A stretch of 64,000 nucleotides of DNA, taken from NCBI RefSeq assembly GCF_001425045.1, contig NZ_LMDJ01000003.1:197276-261275 (forward strand), given 5' to 3'. Shown here piece after piece: positions 25,504 through 33,701 of this stretch (position 1 is the first letter of the stretch; each line of letters starts with the position of its first letter). The notes beneath the pieces are model-generated. The model was not told the DNA's origin, did no database searches, and worked only from the letters and a program-made list of their open reading frames with translations. The position numbers and the translations under genes were made by a program. The DNA is from Massilia sp. Root351. GTDB lineage: Bacteria > Pseudomonadota > Gammaproteobacteria > Burkholderiales > Burkholderiaceae_D.

Positions 25504-25518
25504 GACCAGTGTAATACC
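25504..25518. promoter_or_regulatory. candidate GntR operator upstream of murQ (copy 1)
   Basis: GACCAGTGTAATACC, 22 bp upstream of the murQ start. It matches the box at 26361-26375 at 12 of 15 positions, with the core AGTGTAATA identical. The pairing of the two boxes with murQ and with the gntR/serine-hydrolase region suggests sites for the GntR/UTRA regulator. Confidence 0.5.
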
Positions 25519-25599
25519 AAAACAACACCTACGCTGACGCCCCGCCCATGAAAGCTCGATGCGCGGGCATGCGTAAAAGTTATACGGCGGCTAAGCCGC

Positions 25600-26343
25600 T
25601 CATCCCGGCCCCCGCCGCATTTCGGCGACGAAGTCGTAATGGTCGCTGCGGCAATAGGAATGGGTCAGCTCCACCGCTTCGCCGGATTCCAGGTAGGCGA
25701 TGCGGGTGATGAAGAGTACGGCCTGGCCTTCCGGCACGTCCAGCTGGCGCGCCAGTTCTCCGGAGGCATTCATGGCGCGGATGTGCTGCAGCGCGCGCGA
25801 CGGCGCCTTGCCGGACGCGTCCAGGAATTCATACAGCGAATCGCCGATCGCTTCCGGACGCGGCACCACGCTTTGCGGCAGCACGCTGACCTCATAGGCC
25901 ATTACCACGTCGTCCGCCAGGCGCAGGCGCTCCAGGCGCGCCACCTTGCTGTTGGGCGAGAGGGCCAGGCTCATCTGTTCGTCCGCGCTGGCGCTGACGA
26001 TGGCGCGCTTCAGCCAGCGCGAGCCGGGCTTGTAGCCGCGCTGCTGCAGCTGCTCTGAAAAACTGGTGAGATTGGACAGCGGCTGTTCGATGCGCGGGGC
26101 GATATAGTTGCCGGAACCCCGGCGGCGCACTACGAGGCCTTGCTCCACCAGCTGGTCGATAGCCTTGCGGGCGGTAACGCGCGATACGTTCAACAATTCG
26201 GACAAGGTGCGCTCGGACGGCAGCGCCTGGTCGACCTGGTAGCGTCCATTGCGCACATCGTCACTCAACTTGCGTGCAATTTGCATGTACAGCGGCGAAT
26301 TGTCTTTTGCATCGGCTTGAAATTCAACGCTGGTCTGGCTCAT
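25600..26343 (-). CDS. GntR-family regulator, HutC/UTRA subfamily (NagR-like)
   Basis: 247 residues. Winged helix at about 15-80 (SPLYMQIARKLSDDVRNGRYQVDQALPSERTLSELLNVSRVTARKAIDQLVEQGLV), then a UTRA effector domain (about 95-235) with ARLERLRLADD, the 'SLYEFL' motif and FITRIAYLESGEAVELTHSYCRSDHYDF. UTRA regulators of this type bind phosphorylated amino sugars, and NagR/DasR respond to GlcN-6P or GlcNAc-6P, the product of MurQ. It is the first gene of the minus-strand murQ cluster and is divergent from the serine-hydrolase gene. Confidence 0.92.
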   Translation of the reverse strand: MSQTSVEFQADAKDNSPLYMQIARKLSDDVRNGRYQVDQALPSERTLSELLNVSRVTARKAIDQLVEQGLVVRRRGSGNYIAPRIEQPLSNLTSFSEQLQQRGYKPGSRWLKRAIVSASADEQMSLALSPNSKVARLERLRLADDVVMAYEVSVLPQSVVPRPEAIGDSLYEFLDASGKAPSRALQHIRAMNASGELARQLDVPEGQAVLFITRIAYLESGEAVELTHSYCRSDHYDFVAEMRRGPG

Positions 26344-26360
26344 ACGGTATCTCCTAAGGC

Positions 26361-26375
26361 GTCTAGTGTAATAGC
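26361..26375. promoter_or_regulatory. candidate GntR operator upstream of gntR and the serine hydrolase (copy 2)
   Basis: GTCTAGTGTAATAGC, 18 bp upstream of the gntR start in the 180-bp divergent intergenic region. It shares the AGTGTAATA core with the box upstream of murQ. The position would allow autoregulation and control of the divergent gene at 26524. Confidence 0.5.
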
Positions 26376-26523
26376 GATGGCCAATTTGCGCTCATTTTTG
26401 GTTGCATGAAAATATACTGGCATCGCATAGCGCCAAGTTATGCGCGGATGAAACGATTTCATTAGGCGCGGCCCAAAGCGCCCCGTATGCTCATTCCAAC
26501 AACAACACGAAGGGGATCAGGCC

Positions 26524-27918
26524 ATGAAAATGGGCATGCGCGCACTGCTGGGATGGGCCTTGATGGGCGGCGGGCTGATGCAGGCCGTGGCGGCGGGCCC
26601 GGCAGCGGCTGGCGCGGTCCCGGCGCCGCCCACGGCCGCCGCCGCCCTGCTGGACCGCGAACTGGCCGCCGTCGTCAACGACGCGCAGCATCCGCTGAGC
26701 GGCTTGTCCGTGCTGGCCATCCGCGACGGTAAGGTGGCTTACCAGCAACAGTTTGGCTTGCGCCGCATCGACACCGCCGGCAGCGGCAAGGTCAACGCCA
26801 CCGCGCCCGTCACGCCGGCCACCATGTTCCGCATCGCCTCCATTTCGAAGATGATGACCACCTTCGGCCTGATGAAGCTGGTGGAGGAAGGACGTCTGCA
26901 ACTGGACGCCGACGTCAGCGCCTACCTGGGCTTCCCGCTGCGCAACCCGCACTATCCGGACCGCGCCATCACGCTGCGCCACTTGCTGACCCACACCTCC
27001 TCGCTGCGCGACGATGCCGGCTACTCCTGGGGCACGGACACCAGGCTGAGCGACGTGCTGCTGCCCGGCGGCGGCAAATACGGCAGCGGCGCCATGTGGG
27101 CACAACAGGCGGCCGCGCCAGGCGACGCCGCCCCCGGCGCCTATTTCACTTACTGCAACCTGAACTGGGGTGTGATCGGCACCATCATGGAGCGCGTGAG
27201 CGGCGAACGCTTCGACCGCCTGATGAAGCGATTGCTGCTGGCGCCGATGGGCTTGCGCGGCGGCTACAACACCGCCGAATTCTCGCCGGCCGAAGTGGCG
27301 GACACGGCCACGCTGTACCGCAAGCGCAGCACGGACACCGAGATCTGGGACCCGGCCGGCCCGTGGATCGCGCAGGTCGACAACTACGGCGTAGCGCCGC
27401 CGGCTCCCCCGGCCGGCATCGACGGCTACGCCGTCGGCAGCAACGGCACCTTGTTCAGCCCGACCGGCGGCATGCGCATCTCGGCGCCGGACATGGGCAA
27501 AGTCATGCTGATGCTGATCAACCACGGCAAGCACGAGGGCAAGCAGATCCTGAAACCGGACACGATCAAGTTGATGTTCAGCGAACAATGGACAAACAAT
27601 GGCAGCAACGGCGATACGCTGCGCGGCCTGTACCACAGCTGGGGCCTGGGCACGCAGCGCTTCGCCGACGCGCCCGGCAGCGGCAACCGCCTGGTGCAGG
27701 GCGGCGGCTTCAGCGCCGTGGGCCACCTGGGCGAGGCCTACGGCCTGGTGTCCACCTTCGCGCTCGACCTGGCCGGGCGCAACGGCCTGGTCTCGCTGAT
27801 CGGCGGCTTCGGCGCCGATCCGGACCAGTATCCGGGAAAGTACTCGGCGCTGGTGCGGTCCGAGGAGCTGATCCTGACGGCGCTGTACCGGCGCGCCGTG
27901 CTGCGCCGGGCTGAGTAG
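26524..27918 (+). CDS. serine hydrolase of the class C beta-lactamase / DD-peptidase fold
   Basis: 464 residues with a signal peptide (GWALMGGGLMQAVAAGPAAA). SxxK motif as SISK in FRIASISKMM (about 113-120), YxN as YCN in YFTYCNLNWGVIG, and a late HxG-like region (QGGGFSAVGHLGEAYG). The family includes class C beta-lactamases, D-aminopeptidases, PBP4*/AmpH-like peptidases and esterases, so a cell-wall peptidase or D-amino-acid esterase is as likely as a beta-lactamase. Its position opposite the murQ cluster favours a cell-wall role. Ribosome site AAGGGGATCA. Confidence 0.85.
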   Translation: MKMGMRALLGWALMGGGLMQAVAAGPAAAGAVPAPPTAAAALLDRELAAVVNDAQHPLSGLSVLAIRDGKVAYQQQFGLRRIDTAGSGKVNATAPVTPATMFRIASISKMMTTFGLMKLVEEGRLQLDADVSAYLGFPLRNPHYPDRAITLRHLLTHTSSLRDDAGYSWGTDTRLSDVLLPGGGKYGSGAMWAQQAAAPGDAAPGAYFTYCNLNWGVIGTIMERVSGERFDRLMKRLLLAPMGLRGGYNTAEFSPAEVADTATLYRKRSTDTEIWDPAGPWIAQVDNYGVAPPAPPAGIDGYAVGSNGTLFSPTGGMRISAPDMGKVMLMLINHGKHEGKQILKPDTIKLMFSEQWTNNGSNGDTLRGLYHSWGLGTQRFADAPGSGNRLVQGGGFSAVGHLGEAYGLVSTFALDLAGRNGLVSLIGGFGADPDQYPGKYSALVRSEELILTALYRRAVLRRAE

Positions 27919-28028
27919 CGCCTGGCTTTACACATCACCCAAGGTTATGGCCTGCGCATGACGATTCATTGGAAAGAAGCGGGGCCTGCCGCCACACTCT
28001 GAACCATCTTCAATAAACGGCTCTCCAG

Positions 28029-29297
28029 ATGCATCAGGTTACACAGCAAGACGCACAGCAGGTAGTGGTCATCGGCGGCGGCGTGGTGGGTCTGGCATCC
28101 GCCTGGTGGCTGCTGGAGGCCGGCTATCGCGTCACGCTGCTGGAGCGCGCGCCCATCGTCGGCAGCGCCTCGAGCTACCGCAACGGCGGCCAGCTCAGCT
28201 ATCGCTACGTGGCGCCGCTGGCGGACGCCGGCGTGCCGCTGAAAGCCGTGCAATGGCTGTTGCAGCAGGACGGCCCGCTGCGTTTCCGTCCCGAGGCGGA
28301 CCTGCGCCAGTGGCGCTGGCTGGCCAGCTTCCTGGCCAACTGCAACGCCGCCAGCAACCACCGCACCACCGCCAAGCTGCTGGAACTGGGCGAACTGAGC
28401 CGCAACGCCATGGCGCAGCTGGAACTGGTGCTGCCGCTGTCCGAATTCGAATGGCGCGACGCCGGCAAGCTGGTGGTGTACCGCTCCCGGAAGATCTTCG
28501 ACGCCGCCGTGGCGCGTCCCGACGCCGAAGGCAACCGCCAGGTGCTGTCGGCGGCCGACACCGCGCGCATGGAGCCGGCGCTGGCCGAACTGAGCCCGCA
28601 GCTGGCGGGCGGCATCTACAACAAGGGCGAGGCGGTGGCCGACTGCCACGCGTTCTGCCTGGCGCTGGAGCAGCGCCTGCGCGCCCATCCGCGCTTCCAG
28701 GGCGTGATCCACGCCGAGGCGCGCAGCATCTTCGCCGAACACGGCCGCATCGCCGCGATCGACACCAGCGAGGGCTGGATCCAGGCCGACCAGTTCGTGC
28801 TGGCCGCCGGCATCCAGAGCCGCGACCTGGCCGCCAGCGCCGGCATCTACCTGCCGATCTACCCGCTGAAGGGCTACAGCCTGACCGCGCCGATCCGGGC
28901 CGAGGACTGCGCACCGGAAATCAGCGTGACCGACTTCGAGCGCAAGGTGCTGTATGCGCGCATCGGCGACAGCCTGCGCATCGCCGCCATGGTGGACATG
29001 GTGGGCGAGGACACCAGCCTGGACGCGGACCGCGTGGCCGGCCTGAAGCGCCTGGCGCGCGCGGCCATGCCGACGGCGGCCGACTACAGCCGCGCCGAAG
29101 CCTGGGCCGGCCTGCGTCCCGCCACGCCGAACAGCTCGCCCATCATCGGCGCCACGCGCTATCCGAACTTATGGCTCAACGTGGGCCACGGCCCGCTCGG
29201 CTTCACCTTCGCCTGCGGCACGGCCGCCCTGCTGGCCGACCTGATGCGCGGTAAATCCACCCCCTTCGCCCTCGACGGCCTGACGCTGGCCGCCTGA
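28029..29297 (+). CDS. FAD-dependent D-amino-acid dehydrogenase (DadA-like)
   Basis: 422 residues. N-terminal Rossmann dinucleotide motif VVVIGGGVVGLASAWWLLEAGYRVTLLE (about 15-42), then ASSYRNGGQLSYRYVAPLAD, the DadA-type substrate-proximal loop, and a C-terminal FAD-capping motif with GLRPATPNSSPIIG and NVGHGPLGFTFACGTAALLADL. It oxidises D-amino acids such as D-Ala to 2-oxo acids at the inner membrane. After the D-Ala-D-Ala dipeptidase and the carboxypeptidases it would finish D-Ala use in this region. It lies 110 bp downstream of the serine-hydrolase gene. No alanine racemase partner adjoins it. Confidence 0.9.
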   Translation: MHQVTQQDAQQVVVIGGGVVGLASAWWLLEAGYRVTLLERAPIVGSASSYRNGGQLSYRYVAPLADAGVPLKAVQWLLQQDGPLRFRPEADLRQWRWLASFLANCNAASNHRTTAKLLELGELSRNAMAQLELVLPLSEFEWRDAGKLVVYRSRKIFDAAVARPDAEGNRQVLSAADTARMEPALAELSPQLAGGIYNKGEAVADCHAFCLALEQRLRAHPRFQGVIHAEARSIFAEHGRIAAIDTSEGWIQADQFVLAAGIQSRDLAASAGIYLPIYPLKGYSLTAPIRAEDCAPEISVTDFERKVLYARIGDSLRIAAMVDMVGEDTSLDADRVAGLKRLARAAMPTAADYSRAEAWAGLRPATPNSSPIIGATRYPNLWLNVGHGPLGFTFACGTAALLADLMRGKSTPFALDGLTLAA

Positions 29298-29372
29298 CCA
29301 GCCCGCAACGCCAGCGGATGAGTTCGGCATCGTGCGCGAACTGTCTGGCCAAAAACGCAACCATAGCTACGC

Positions 29373-29389
29373 CGATACGGCCTGTATCG
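29373..29389. promoter_or_regulatory. inverted repeat CGATAC-5-GTATCG
   Basis: A perfect 6-bp inverted repeat with a 5-bp spacer in the 161-bp gap between the DadA-like gene and ychJ. A short extra ATAC copy follows at about 29391 (CCATACTG). It resembles a site for a dimeric regulator, but none is assigned. Confidence 0.35.
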
Positions 29390-29415
29390 CCATACTGAAC
29401 CGCGACGAAAGCGCA

Positions 29416-29429
29416 CCGCCTTAAGGCGG
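29416..29429. promoter_or_regulatory. 14-bp perfect palindrome CCGCCTTAAGGCGG upstream of ychJ
   Basis: Zero-loop palindrome ending 29 bp before the preferred ychJ start. It could be an operator or a weak terminator stem for the gene before it; it is not followed by a T-run. Confidence 0.35.
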
Positions 29430-29458
29430 GCCACCCCGTTATGGCGGATAATTGCGGG

Positions 29459-29887
29459 ATGTCCAAGTCCAAATCCCCAGCGGCCTGCCCATGCGGCGGG
29501 CCGTCGTTCGCCGCCTGCTGCGGCCCTTATATAGAGGGCGCGGCCCTGCCGCCCACGGCGGAGGCACTGATGCGCTCGCGCTACAGTGCCTACAGCCTGG
29601 GCATCGAACCCTACCTGCAAGCCACCTGGCACGCCAGTACCCGCCCGCAGGACCCCATCATCAGCAGCGATGAAAAATTGCAATGGCTGGGACTTGAGGT
29701 AAAATCTGCTTTACGTTTACGTCAACGTAAAGCAAATCAGGCAGAAAACGAGGATTTTGTTGAATTTGTGGCACGCTTTCGCGTCAACGGACGCGGCCAG
29801 CGCCTGCACGAAGTCAGCCGCTTTCTGCGCGAACCCTCCCCCGAGGGCCTGCGCTGGTTTTACGTAGACGGTACTTTCCCCGAATAG
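29459..29887 (+). CDS. ychJ: YchJ family SEC-C motif protein
   Basis: 142 residues from MSKSKSP (an upstream in-frame ATG at 29441 adds six residues). SEC-C zinc motif at the N-terminus: CPCGGPSFAACCGPYIEG, then the family's TAEALMRSRYSAYSLGIEPYLQATWH and a C-terminal half with FVEFVARFRV and WFYVDGT. The biochemical role is unknown; the fold resembles NTF2-like proteins with a metal-binding N-terminus. Its 3' half contains the LiuR-like inverted repeat described separately, so part of this coding sequence may double as the promoter region of the downstream leucine operon. Confidence 0.88.
   Translation: MSKSKSPAACPCGGPSFAACCGPYIEGAALPPTAEALMRSRYSAYSLGIEPYLQATWHASTRPQDPIISSDEKLQWLGLEVKSALRLRQRKANQAENEDFVEFVARFRVNGRGQRLHEVSRFLREPSPEGLRWFYVDGTFPE
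29678..29732 (+). promoter_or_regulatory. candidate liu promoter with LiuR-like operator inside ychJ
   Basis: The operator at 29709-29732 is a perfect inverted repeat: arm CTTTACGTT, six-base spacer TACGTC, arm AACGTAAAG. It contains a TTTACGTTTACGTCAA stretch that closely resembles the LiuR (MerR family) sites placed before leucine/isovalerate genes in many proteobacteria. TTGCAA (29678-29683) and TAAAAT (29700-29705), 16 bp apart, form a possible promoter just upstream, putting the operator across the start point. The first gene, liuB, begins 200 bp downstream. The LiuR gene itself is not in the window. Confidence 0.55.
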
Positions 29888-29932
29888 ACAGCACGCGCCG
29901 GAGACAGCGCGACCAGAACAAGAGGAACCCGA

Positions 29933-31555
29933 ATGCCGCACATCGAAAGCAAACTCAATCCGCGCAGCGAAGACTTCAAGTCCAACGCGTCCGCCATGCA
30001 AGCCCTGGTCGATGATTTGCGCGACAAGGTGGCCAAGATCGCCCAGGGCGGGGGCGAGGCTGCCAGCGCCAAGCACGTTGCGCGCGGCAAGCTGCTGCCG
30101 CGCGACCGGGTGCAGATGCTGCTCGATCCGGGCACGCCCTTCCTCGAATTCTCGCAAATGGCCGCCTACGGCATGTACCAGGACGCCAAGGGCGTGGACG
30201 CGGCGCCGGCCGCCGGCATCATCACCGGCATCGGCCGCGTGTCCGGCCAGGAGTGCGTCATCGTCTGCAACGACGCCACCGTCAAGGGCGGCACCTACTA
30301 CCCGGTGACGGTGAAGAAGCACCTGCGTGCGCAGGAAATCGCCGACCAGAACAACCTGCCATGCATCTACCTGGTGGACTCGGGCGGCGCCAACCTGCCC
30401 AACCAGGACGAGGTGTTTCCGGACCGCGACCATTTCGGCCGCATCTTCTACAATCAGGCCAATATGTCGGCCAAGGGCATCCCGCAGATCGCGGTGGTGA
30501 TGGGTTCCTGCACCGCCGGCGGCGCCTACGTGCCTGCCATGAGCGACGAGTCCATCATCGTCAAGGAACAGGGCACCATCTTCCTGGGCGGCCCGCCGCT
30601 GGTGAAGGCGGCCACCGGCGAGGTCGTGACGGCGGAAGACCTGGGCGGCGGCGACGTGCACACGCGCCTGTCCGGCGTGGCCGACCACCTGGCGCAAAAC
30701 GACCTGCATGCGCTGTCGCTGGCGCGCACCATCGTCTCCAACCTGAACCGCACCAAGCCGCAGCAGATGGCCTTGCGCGAATCGGTGGAACCGAAATACC
30801 CGACCCAGGAACTGTACGGCGTGATCCCGGTCGATACCCGCAAGCCGTTCGACATCCGCGAAGTGATCGCGCGCATCGTCGACGGCAGCGATTTCGACGA
30901 GTTCAAGGCGCGCTACGGCGCCACGCTGGTGTGCGGCTTCGCCCACATCTACGGCATGAAGGTCGGCATCATCGCCAATAACGGCATCCTGTTCTCCGAG
31001 TCCGCGCTGAAGGGCGCGCACTTCATCGAGCTGTGCGCACAGCGCAAGATCCCGCTGGTGTTCCTGCAGAATATCACCGGCTTCATGGTGGGCCGCAAGT
31101 ACGAGAACGAAGGCATCGCCCGCAACGGCGCCAAGATGGTGACGGCTGTCGCCACCGCCGCCGTGCCGAAGTTTACCGTCATCATCGGCGGCAGCTTCGG
31201 GGCAGGCAATTACGGCATGTGCGGCCGCGCCTACTCGCCGCGCTTCATGTGGATGTGGCCGAACGCGCGCATCTCGGTGATGGGCGGCGACCAGGCCGCC
31301 TCGGTGCTGGCCACCGTCAAGCGCGACGGCATCGAAGCCAAGGGCGGCCAGTGGAGCGCCGACGAGGAAGCGGCCTTCAAGCAGCCGATCAAGGACCAGT
31401 ACGAGCACCAGGGCCACCCTTACTACGCCACCGCGCGCCTGTGGGACGACGGCGTGATCGACCCGGCCGACACGCGCATGGTGCTGGGCCTGGGCCTGTC
31501 GGCGGCACTGAACGCGGAAATCCCGGACACCAAGTTCGGCGTATTCCGCATGTAA
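29933..31555 (+). CDS. liuB: methylcrotonyl-CoA carboxylase, beta (carboxyltransferase) subunit
   Basis: 540 residues, the usual length. Carboxyltransferase N-half (about 60-290) with [37 protein letters not shown] and the acyl-CoA motif [19 protein letters not shown], and C-half with [28 protein letters not shown] and [20 protein letters not shown]. The GKRGD-like K(Y)[11 protein letters not shown] loop and the GNYGM segment are typical of methylcrotonyl- rather than propionyl-CoA carboxylases. Together with the alpha subunit encoded 5.4 kb downstream it carboxylates 3-methylcrotonyl-CoA in leucine degradation. Ribosome site GAGGAACC; start of the liu operon. Confidence 0.93.
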   Translation: MPHIESKLNPRSEDFKSNASAMQALVDDLRDKVAKIAQGGGEAASAKHVARGKLLPRDRVQMLLDPGTPFLEFSQMAAYGMYQDAKGVDAAPAAGIITGIGRVSGQECVIVCNDATVKGGTYYPVTVKKHLRAQEIADQNNLPCIYLVDSGGANLPNQDEVFPDRDHFGRIFYNQANMSAKGIPQIAVVMGSCTAGGAYVPAMSDESIIVKEQGTIFLGGPPLVKAATGEVVTAEDLGGGDVHTRLSGVADHLAQNDLHALSLARTIVSNLNRTKPQQMALRESVEPKYPTQELYGVIPVDTRKPFDIREVIARIVDGSDFDEFKARYGATLVCGFAHIYGMKVGIIANNGILFSESALKGAHFIELCAQRKIPLVFLQNITGFMVGRKYENEGIARNGAKMVTAVATAAVPKFTVIIGGSFGAGNYGMCGRAYSPRFMWMWPNARISVMGGDQAASVLATVKRDGIEAKGGQWSADEEAAFKQPIKDQYEHQGHPYYATARLWDDGVIDPADTRMVLGLGLSAALNAEIPDTKFGVFRM

Positions 31556-31567
31556 GGGGGGACATAT

Positions 31568-32353
31568 ATGACTTACGAAACCCTGGAAGTGACAATCGCG
31601 GGTAAACTGGCGACGGTGACGCTGAACCGCCCGGACGTGCGCAACGCGTTCAACGAGAAGACCATCAACGAACTGGCGCTGGCTTTCGATGAGCTGGGCC
31701 GCAACGAGCTGGTACACGCGATTGTGCTGGCCGCCAATGGCGCCGCCTTCTGCGCCGGCGGCGATTTGAACTGGATGAAAGCAATGGCGGGCTACACGCA
31801 CGCCGAGAACAATGCAGACGCCATGCAGCTGGCGCAAATGCTGCGCACCATCTACCTGTGCCCGAAGCCCGTGGTGGCCAAGGTGCACGGCGACTGCTAC
31901 GCGGGCGGCATGGGCCTGGTGGCCGCATGCGACGTGGTGGTGGCGGCCGATGTGGCCAATTTCTGCCTGAGCGAAGTGAAGCTGGGACTGATCCCGGCCA
32001 CCATTTCACCTTATGTGATCAAAGCCATGGGCGAGCAGGCTGCGCGCCGTTATTTCCTGAGCGCCGAGCGCTTTGGCGCGGCGGAAGCCTACCGTATCGG
32101 TTTCGCCCACGAGGTGGTGCCGGCGGAGGCGATCGACGCGAAAGTCGCGGAGATCGTCAAGGCGCTGCTGGGCAACAGCCCGAACGCGGTGAAGGAAGCC
32201 AAGACGCTGGTGCGCGAGGTGACCGGGCAGCCGGTAACCGACGCGCTGCTGGCCGACACGGCGCTGCGCATCGCGCATATCCGCGCCTCGGAGCAGGGCC
32301 GCGAAGGCGTCGCTTCCTTCCTGGAGAAGCGCAAGCCGGCATGGCTAAACTAA
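31568..32353 (+). CDS. liuC: methylglutaconyl-CoA hydratase (crotonase family)
   Basis: 261 residues. Crotonase fold: TLNRPDVRNAFNEKTI, then the oxyanion-hole motif AAFCAGGDLNWMKAMAGY, GDCYAGGMGLVAACDVVVAA, and FCLSEVKLGLIPATISPYVIKAMG, which holds the catalytic Glu and a PATISPYV loop shared by hydratases of the LiuC/AtuE type. It turns 3-methylglutaconyl-CoA into HMG-CoA. 12 bp after liuB; the bioA start lies 10 bp after its stop, so the liu mRNA very probably continues into the bio genes. Confidence 0.9.
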   Translation: MTYETLEVTIAGKLATVTLNRPDVRNAFNEKTINELALAFDELGRNELVHAIVLAANGAAFCAGGDLNWMKAMAGYTHAENNADAMQLAQMLRTIYLCPKPVVAKVHGDCYAGGMGLVAACDVVVAADVANFCLSEVKLGLIPATISPYVIKAMGEQAARRYFLSAERFGAAEAYRIGFAHEVVPAEAIDAKVAEIVKALLGNSPNAVKEAKTLVREVTGQPVTDALLADTALRIAHIRASEQGREGVASFLEKRKPAWLN

Positions 32354-32363
32354 TGGAGTATGT

Positions 32364-33701
32364 TTGGAATCGAATTTACAAAGTGATTGGGTAGCACGCA
32401 GCCTGCGCAGTGTATGGCATCCGTGCACCCAGATGCAGCACCATGAGACTGTGCCGCTGATCCCGGTCAAGCACGGCCGTGGCGCATGGCTGTACGACCA
32501 TGAAGGCCGCCGCTACCTGGACGCGATCAGCTCCTGGTGGGTGAACCTGTTCGGCCACGCCAACCCGCGCATCAACGCCGCGCTGAAGGAGCAGCTGGAC
32601 ACGCTGGAGCACGCCATGCTGGCCGGCTTCACGCACGAGCCGGTGATCGAGCTGTCCGAGCGGCTGGCCGCTTTGACGGGCCACAAGCTCGGCCACGCGT
32701 TCTACGCATCGGACGGCGCCTCCGCCGTCGAAATCGCTTTGAAGATGAGCTTCCACTCCTGGCGCAACAAGGGCCGGTCCGGGAAACAGGAATTCGTCTG
32801 CCTCAAGGGCAGCTACCACGGCGAGACCATCGGCGCGCTGGCCGTGACCGACGTGGCGCTGTTCAAGGACGCCTACGGCCCGCTGCTGCGCGCCACCCAG
32901 ACGGTGATGTCGCCGGACGCGCGCCAGGCTGCCGAAGGCGAGACGGCACAGGATGTCGCCCGCCGCGCCGCCGCCGACGTCGAGCGCCTGTTCAATGAAC
33001 GCGGCGACAAAATCGCCGCCATCATCATCGAGCCGCTGGTGCAATGCGCCACCGGCATGGCGATGCACGACCCGATCTACCTGCAGCTGGTGCGCGCGCT
33101 GTGCGACCAGCATTCCGTGCACCTGATCCTGGACGAAATCGCCGTCGGCTGCGGCCGCACCGGCACCTTCTTCGCCTGCGAACAGGCCGGCATCTGGCCG
33201 GACTTCCTGTGCCTGTCGAAAGGCATCAGCGGCGGCTATCTGCCCCTGTCGCTGGTGCTGTCGCGCGACGAGATCTACCAGGCCTTCTACAGCGCCGACG
33301 TGACGCGCGGCTTCCTGCACTCGCACTCCTACACCGGCAACCCGCTGGCCTGCCGCGCCGCGCTGGCCACGCTGGACATCTTCGAGCAGGACAACGTGCT
33401 GGAAGCGAACAAGCTGCGCGCCGCGCGCCTGACGAAAGCGCTGGAACCGCTGGCGAACCACGCCCGCATCAAGAACGCCCGCAAGCAGGGCATGATCTGG
33501 GCCTTCGACGCCATCGACGCCGGCCCCACCTTCTCGCGCCGCTACTTCGCCGAAGCCACGCGCCAGGAACTGCTGCTGCGCCCCATCGGTCCCACCATTT
33601 ACCTGATGCCGCCCTACATCCTCGACGACGGGGAAATCGACGGCCTGGCCGCGCGCACGCTGTCCGTGTTCGAAGCAACGCTGGCCGGAGCGGAGGCATG
33701 A
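32364..33701 (+). CDS. bioA: adenosylmethionine-8-amino-7-oxononanoate aminotransferase
   Basis: 445 residues. Class III PLP aminotransferase of biotin synthesis. The diagnostic N-terminal motif [13 protein letters not shown] is present, then [36 protein letters not shown], the PLP-pocket Asp in [14 protein letters not shown], and the Schiff-base Lys in [16 protein letters not shown]. The start is a TTG at 32364 with GGAG five bases upstream. An ATG at 32360 is out of frame, and the next in-frame ATG would remove the conserved WHPCTQ motif. The stop overlaps the bioF start (ATGATG). Confidence 0.93.
   Translation: MESNLQSDWVARSLRSVWHPCTQMQHHETVPLIPVKHGRGAWLYDHEGRRYLDAISSWWVNLFGHANPRINAALKEQLDTLEHAMLAGFTHEPVIELSERLAALTGHKLGHAFYASDGASAVEIALKMSFHSWRNKGRSGKQEFVCLKGSYHGETIGALAVTDVALFKDAYGPLLRATQTVMSPDARQAAEGETAQDVARRAAADVERLFNERGDKIAAIIIEPLVQCATGMAMHDPIYLQLVRALCDQHSVHLILDEIAVGCGRTGTFFACEQAGIWPDFLCLSKGISGGYLPLSLVLSRDEIYQAFYSADVTRGFLHSHSYTGNPLACRAALATLDIFEQDNVLEANKLRAARLTKALEPLANHARIKNARKQGMIWAFDAIDAGPTFSRRYFAEATRQELLLRPIGPTIYLMPPYILDDGEIDGLAARTLSVFEATLAGAEA

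Noticed and set aside
33044..33697. Extension of the bioF frame back into bioA
   Set aside because: Arg/Pro-rich out-of-frame reading of bioA; the bioF homology begins at 33698/33701 after GGAGG.
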